The notes below the pieces were generated by a model. That model saw nothing but the letters and a program-made list of their open reading frames with translations. It had not been told where the DNA came from and did no database searches. This document shows positions 60,045-64,000 of a DNA stretch of 64,000 nucleotides, in pieces. Positions within the stretch are counted from its first letter, which is position 1, and each line of letters begins with the position of its first letter. A program made the position numbers and the translations under genes. The stretch lies in NCBI GenBank assembly GCA_021802545.1, contig JAJZRS010000003.1:86849-150848 (forward strand), written 5' to 3'. The DNA is from Pseudomonadota bacterium. Lineage in GTDB: Bacteria; Pseudomonadota; Gammaproteobacteria; Burkholderiales; JABEVD01.

Positions 60045-61073
60045 ATGATCAGGGCTGGCATCGTAGGTGGAACTGGATATACCGGCGTGGAACTGCTGCG
60101 GCTTCTTGCCAAGCACGAGGGCGTCGAACTCAAGGCAATCACGTCTCGCGGGGATGCCGGTACGCGCGTGAGCGACATGTTCCCCAGCTTGAGGGGAAGG
60201 GTCGACATGGAATTCGTGTCTCCTTCTGCGGAGGCGCTTGCGAACTGCGACGTCGTTTTCTTCGCCACACCGAACGGCATTGCCATGAAGGAGGCGAGGG
60301 CGCTTCTGGATGCCGGGATCAGGGTGATCGACCTTGCGGCCGACTTCAGGATCAGGGACGTTGCGGTCTGGGAGAAATGGTATGGCATGCAGCATGCCTC
60401 CCCGGAGCTCCTTGACGACGCAGTCTACGGTTTGCCCGAAGTCAACCGCGATAGAATTGCGAAGGCGAAGCTCGTGGCCAATCCGGGCTGCTATCCGACG
60501 GCCGTCCAGCTCGGATTCCTCCCGCTTGTCGAGGCGGGGCTGATCGATGTCGATCACTTGATTGCCGACGCGAAGTCGGGGGTGAGCGGCGCAGGAAAGA
60601 AGGCCGAAATCGGCTTCCTCTTTTCCGAGTCTTCGGACAATTTCAAGGCTTACGGCGTTGCCGGCCACAGGCATCTTCCAGAAATAAGGCAGGGGCTTTC
60701 CATTGCAGCGAAAAGGGAAGTGGGACTCACTTTCGTTCCCCATCTGACCCCCTTGATCCGCGGCATCCATGCAACGCTCTATGCGAGATTGACCAAGGAC
60801 GCGGATCTGCAGCAGCTTTTCGAGATCCGCTACAGGGAAGAGCCTTTCGTCGACGTCATGCCGTCGGGCAGCCATCCCGAGACGAGGAGCGTGCGCGGGG
60901 CCAACGTCTGCCGCATCGCGGTGCACAAGCCTCAGGGCTCGGACACGGTGGTCGTGCTTTCAGTGATCGACAATCTGGTGAAGGGCGCTGCCGGACAGGC
61001 CGTGCAGAACATGAACATCATGTTCGGCCTGCCCGAGGCGTCGGGGATCGATATCGTTCCTATCCTGCCCTGA
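60045..61073 (+). CDS. argC: N-acetyl-gamma-glutamyl-phosphate reductase
   Basis: NADPH-dependent third step of arginine synthesis. The 342-residue protein starts at ATG 60045 with GGAGGTGACC directly upstream, so the track's longer frames are rejected. Motifs: [18 protein letters not shown] (NADP), catalytic cysteine in [10 protein letters not shown], and [14 protein letters not shown]. The rpsI-argC neighbourhood is frequent in Betaproteobacteria. Its end overlaps the convergent mpl by 14 bp. Confidence 0.95.
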   Translation: MIRAGIVGGTGYTGVELLRLLAKHEGVELKAITSRGDAGTRVSDMFPSLRGRVDMEFVSPSAEALANCDVVFFATPNGIAMKEARALLDAGIRVIDLAADFRIRDVAVWEKWYGMQHASPELLDDAVYGLPEVNRDRIAKAKLVANPGCYPTAVQLGFLPLVEAGLIDVDHLIADAKSGVSGAGKKAEIGFLFSESSDNFKAYGVAGHRHLPEIRQGLSIAAKREVGLTFVPHLTPLIRGIHATLYARLTKDADLQQLFEIRYREEPFVDVMPSGSHPETRSVRGANVCRIAVHKPQGSDTVVVLSVIDNLVKGAAGQAVQNMNIMFGLPEASGIDIVPILP

Positions 61074-62403
61074 GCGACTCGAGCAGCTTCTCGTGGATGC
61101 CGCCGAAGCTGCCGTTGCTCATGACGAGGATGTGATCCCCCGGCCTTGATGCGCTTGCTATTTTCCTGACCAGCTCCCCGAGGTCGCCAATCGTTTCGGC
61201 TTTTTCCCCCAGGGGGGCCAGCGCGGATCGTGCATCCCATCCTAGGTTGGAATCAAAGCAGAAGACGAGATCGGCATCGATAAGGCTCGTCGGCAACGCA
61301 TCCTTCATCACCCCCATCTTCATGGTGTTGGAGCGTGGCTCGAGAATGGCGATGATGCGCGCATTTTTCACCTTTTCCCTGAGCCCCTTCAGGGTCGTCG
61401 CTATCGCCGTCGGATGATGGGCGAAATCGTCGTAGACGGTGATGCTGTTCGAGACCCCCCTGATTTCCATGCGGCGCTTCACGTTCTTGAATTTCGAAAG
61501 CGCGTCCAGCCCGACGCCGGGAGATACGCCGCAATGCCTGGCTGCGGCGAGCGCGGCGAGCGCATTCGAGCGGTTGTGCTCCCCTAGAAGGCCCCAGGAA
61601 AGGATGCCTTCTTCCTTCTTTCCGAAACGGATCCGCGTTTCATCGCCTTGTTGCACGGTATGCCAGCCTTCCTCGACCCCGAACCATTCGACCGGACTCC
61701 AGCATCCCTTCTCCAGCACCCTTCTCAGGCTTTCCTCGCGACCGTTGGCGACGATCAGCCCGCTGGAAGGTATGGTCCGGACAAGATGATGGAATTGCGT
61801 CTCTATCGCGGCAAGATTCGGGAAGATGTCGGCGTGGTCGTATTCGAGGTTGTTGAGTATCGCTGTCCTTGGCCGGTAGTGGACGAATTTCGAGCGCTTG
61901 TCGAAGAAGGCCGTATCGTATTCGTCGGCTTCGATGACGAAGAACGGGGAGTCGGTGAGCCGTGCGGAAGTTTCGAAGTTCTGCGCTACCCCGCCGATCA
62001 GGAATGAAGGTGCAAGGCCTGCATGCTCCAGTATCCAGGCGAGCATGGAGGTGGTCGTGGTTTTTCCGTGCGTCCCGGCCACTGCGAGCACCCATTTTTC
62101 CCTCAACAGGTTTTCCTGCAGCCATTGCGGACCTGAAACATAGGGGAGATTCTTGTCGAGGATCGCTTCCATCAACGGATTTCCCCTCGAGACGACATTG
62201 CCGATCACGTAAAGATCGGGATTCAGTTTTGTCTGGGAAGGATCGTATCCTTCAATGAGTTCGATGCCGAGTTTTTCGAGTTGCGTGCTCATGGGCGGAT
62301 AGACCTGCGCATCGCACCCGGTGACCTTGTGCCCAGAGGATTTGGCAAGCGCAGCGATTCCTCCCATGAAGGTGCCGCAGATGCCGAGAATGTGGATATG
62401 CAT
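61060..62403 (-). CDS. mpl: UDP-N-acetylmuramate:L-alanyl-gamma-D-glutamyl-meso-diaminopimelate ligase
   Basis: Murein-peptide ligase that reuses the tripeptide released during wall turnover. The 447-residue Mur-ligase protein starts [14 protein letters not shown] (the Mpl-specific variant of the MurC start), has the ATP loop [13 protein letters not shown], the [16 protein letters not shown] motif and C-terminal [11 protein letters not shown]. Together with AmgK/MurU it shows that both the sugar and peptide arms of recycling are encoded. Confidence 0.94.
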   Translation of the reverse strand: MHIHILGICGTFMGGIAALAKSSGHKVTGCDAQVYPPMSTQLEKLGIELIEGYDPSQTKLNPDLYVIGNVVSRGNPLMEAILDKNLPYVSGPQWLQENLLREKWVLAVAGTHGKTTTTSMLAWILEHAGLAPSFLIGGVAQNFETSARLTDSPFFVIEADEYDTAFFDKRSKFVHYRPRTAILNNLEYDHADIFPNLAAIETQFHHLVRTIPSSGLIVANGREESLRRVLEKGCWSPVEWFGVEEGWHTVQQGDETRIRFGKKEEGILSWGLLGEHNRSNALAALAAARHCGVSPGVGLDALSKFKNVKRRMEIRGVSNSITVYDDFAHHPTAIATTLKGLREKVKNARIIAILEPRSNTMKMGVMKDALPTSLIDADLVFCFDSNLGWDARSALAPLGEKAETIGDLGELVRKIASASRPGDHILVMSNGSFGGIHEKLLESLRAG

Positions 62404-62510
62404 TGAAATTCCGCCGACAAATTCCCGATTCTACCCGCTTTCAGGACGACTTGAAATCCGAAGGGGGGGCGCTATATTTTAATTACAATCAACTTTTCAT
62501 GGAGGACATC

Positions 62511-62951
62511 ATGGCCAACATTTCCCGCTGGGACCCGTTCAGGATCGAGCCGCTCGACGATGCATTCGACAATTTCTTCAGGGGTTTCATGGTGAAGCCT
62601 TTCAGCCTCGATCTCGACAAGCAGGCACCCCAGATCAAGGTGGACGTCAAGGAAGACGACAAGAGCTATACCGTGCATGCAGACATTCCCGGGGTGAAGA
62701 AGGAAGACATCCACGTGACGATAGACGGCAACCGTGTTTCCCTGTCCGCCGAGGTCAGGAATGAAAAGGAAGAAAAGAAAGGGGAAACCGTATTGCGCTC
62801 GGAGCGCTATTACGGGAAGGTTTCCCGCGCATTCACCCTGGATCAGGAAATCGATGAAGGCAATGCACGCGCGAAATATGCGGACGGCGTGCTCGAGTTG
62901 ACGCTTCCGAAGAAGGCGACAACCGAGGCGAAGCGTCTGGCCGTCGAATAA
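62511..62951 (+). CDS. Small heat shock protein, Hsp20/alpha-crystallin family
   Basis: ATP-independent holdase chaperone that forms oligomers. The 146-residue protein starts at ATG 62511 with GGAGG five nt upstream. The alpha-crystallin domain (about residues 38-135) includes YTVHADIPGVKKEDIHVTID, the strand pair KVSRAFTLDQEIDEGNARAKYADGVLELTLPKK, and the usual GVLELTLPK ending. The IxI tail motif is not clear (ends AKRLAVE). It is isolated between mpl and the BNR protein. Confidence 0.92.
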   Translation: MANISRWDPFRIEPLDDAFDNFFRGFMVKPFSLDLDKQAPQIKVDVKEDDKSYTVHADIPGVKKEDIHVTIDGNRVSLSAEVRNEKEEKKGETVLRSERYYGKVSRAFTLDQEIDEGNARAKYADGVLELTLPKKATTEAKRLAVE

Positions 62952-62963
62952 GCCGGTAAGGCG

Positions 62964-63953
62964 CTACTTCCCGGGTTTCCAGCGGACGACGCCCATGTGG
63001 TAACGGTGATGGGCCGGAATGCCTTCGCAATAGTAGGCGGTCACGATCGTTCCGTCCCGGGTTTCGACGCTGGAGGGGTAGCCGCAGTCGACATCGAGTT
63101 CGAAATGAACGAGAACGAAGGGCGGTTCCCAGGTGACGCCTTCGTCCAGGCTGAAGCAGGCGCCGATGGCGCAGAACCCTGTATTCCTGATTCCGTAGCT
63201 CATGAGAATGCGCCCGTCTTTGAGGCGCAGCAGATGTCCTGGGTGCTGCAGGCCGAGTGTGACGCGACCCGAATCGGACCAGCTTGATCCTCCGTCGCAG
63301 GATGCAAACAGCTCCAGATGCTGGTCGCCCGTCGTGCGGGCGAGGGCGAGCAGCTTGCCGTCCGGTAGCACAAGCGGGGTGGTTTCGTTCAGGTTGCCTT
63401 CCCTGATGGTTCCCTGAACGGCCCACGTTCTGCCGCCGTCGGAACTCGTATAGAAGAGGGCGCTTTGCTCCTTGGACGACTCCCAGCTGTATAAACAGGC
63501 ACCCAGCTTGCCGTCGGCGAGCTGCACGATGTCCCCGAAGGGGATGATGGGCGCAACGCATCCAGGCGGAGGGGCGATGCTGCCAGCCCATTCCCAGCTT
63601 CTTCCGCCATTCCTGGATTGGCACACCCAGATCGGCAAAATGGCATCGGTCTTGGGACGGGAATAGCGCCCGGGGGGATTTCTGTGGCCAAAGCCCGAAG
63701 CGAGCACGATCAGCGTACCGTCCTGTCCGGTGCCGGCTGCGGCATGCATGCGGTTGGTGCCCGGTTCGTGCGGGGCGGGCACGCCGCGAAGTTTCCAGCT
63801 CAGTCCCTGATCCTCGCTCGCCCAGCATTCCAAATCGCCTTCCCATCCGCCATGCGTGGGCTGGTTGAAGATGGTGGCGATGATTGTTCCGTCCGGAAGC
63901 TGCGTCAGATTCGGCCATGCGCAAACATTGTCGATGGCGATGTATCTTTCCAT
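62964..63953 (-). CDS. BNR-repeat (sialidase-like) beta-propeller protein
   Basis: A 329-residue protein with five Asp-box repeats (SEDQGLSW, SRNGGRSW, SSDGGRTW, SCDGGSSW, SLDEGVTW), spaced 50-70 residues apart, as in six-bladed sialidase propellers. The first Trp/Pro-rich strand (VCAWPNLTQLPDGTIIATIFNQPTHGGWEGDLECWASEDQG) is typical of the sialidase/neuraminidase-like clan. No signal peptide is present, so it should be cytoplasmic. I could not confirm the arginine triad or the nucleophilic Tyr of true sialidases, so the sugar substrate and enzyme activity are uncertain; other exo-glycosidases share this fold. Confidence 0.75.
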   Translation of the reverse strand: MERYIAIDNVCAWPNLTQLPDGTIIATIFNQPTHGGWEGDLECWASEDQGLSWKLRGVPAPHEPGTNRMHAAAGTGQDGTLIVLASGFGHRNPPGRYSRPKTDAILPIWVCQSRNGGRSWEWAGSIAPPPGCVAPIIPFGDIVQLADGKLGACLYSWESSKEQSALFYTSSDGGRTWAVQGTIREGNLNETTPLVLPDGKLLALARTTGDQHLELFASCDGGSSWSDSGRVTLGLQHPGHLLRLKDGRILMSYGIRNTGFCAIGACFSLDEGVTWEPPFVLVHFELDVDCGYPSSVETRDGTIVTAYYCEGIPAHHRYHMGVVRWKPGK

Positions 63954-64000
63954 GATCCTTCACCTATCCATGATACCTGGGTCGATGATGAGTGAAGTCG

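Overview
The window looks like a chromosomal segment of a Gram-negative betaproteobacterium, and my guess for the order is Nitrosomonadales (Gallionella/Sideroxydans/Sulfuricella-like). The basis is outer-membrane biogenesis genes (lptD, surA, lolB, pldA), the order TPR-lolB-ispE-tRNA-Gln-prs-rplY-pth-ychF that is typical of Betaproteobacteria, and the pairs dusB-fis and rplM-rpsI. The order-level assignment is inference from gene order and protein flavour; no database search was possible. Most of the DNA is moderately GC-rich. The exception is an AT-rich patch at about 31.28-31.38 kb.

Region by region. 0-4.3 kb: end of a conserved hypothetical gene, a Big-1-type Ig-repeat lipoprotein, hemB and engB. 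4.3-7.0 kb: a translationally coupled thiD-thiE-hemL-engB operon. 7.0-7.6 kb: a short rubredoxin gene (absent from the ORF track) and gloA. 7.6-13.6 kb: HDOD protein, ychF, surA, pdxA, rsmA, pldA, all leftward. 13.7-19.2 kb: a 58-codon gene, then pth, rplY, prs, tRNA-Gln(UUG), ispE, lolB and a large TPR lipoprotein. 19.3-23.9 kb: a rightward Gld-like ABC system (ATPase, permease, GldG-like, DUF4340-like) coupled to mutM and arfB. 23.9-30.3 kb: a UPF0173 hydrolase, thrB, a DUF2782 protein, a LOG-family protein, then polA with two coupled hypothetical genes and a clear terminator. 30.4-36 kb is the most accessory part: DUF2934 protein, an unrecognised two-gene cassette behind a dyad-rich promoter region, an Ada-like repair regulator, a membrane protein with a cNMP-like domain (DUF1003), htpX and an eroded P-type ATPase. 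36-42.4 kb: a CHASE-PAS-GGDEF cyclase, hemF and a three-gene envelope operon (barrel-like protein, small periplasmic-binding protein, YihY-cNMP fusion). 42.4-51.2 kb: a leftward chain amgK-murU-pepP-ubiH-dusB-fis-purH-purD-tsaC. 51.2-64 kb: lptD, comF, bioBFHCD, an OsmC protein, rplM-rpsI, argC, mpl, an Hsp20 and a BNR-propeller protein.

How the genes fit together: HemL, HemB and the oxygen-dependent HemF supply three haem-pathway steps. AmgK, MurU and Mpl support peptidoglycan recycling. LptD, SurA, LolB and PldA build or maintain the outer membrane. BioC/BioH start and BioF/D/B finish biotin synthesis, with bioA not in the window. Translational coupling through ATGA, GTGA, TTGA or TAATG overlaps is pervasive, and four convergent gene pairs share a CTAG as mutual stop codons.

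Best candidates for something undescribed are: the barrel/PBP/YihY-cNMP operon; the dyad-rich cassette at 30.7-31.6 kb; two membrane proteins whose cNMP-like domains have lost the canonical phosphate-binding arginine; and a DNA polymerase I whose proofreading active site has been erased. No CRISPR array, insertion sequence, integrase or rRNA was seen.
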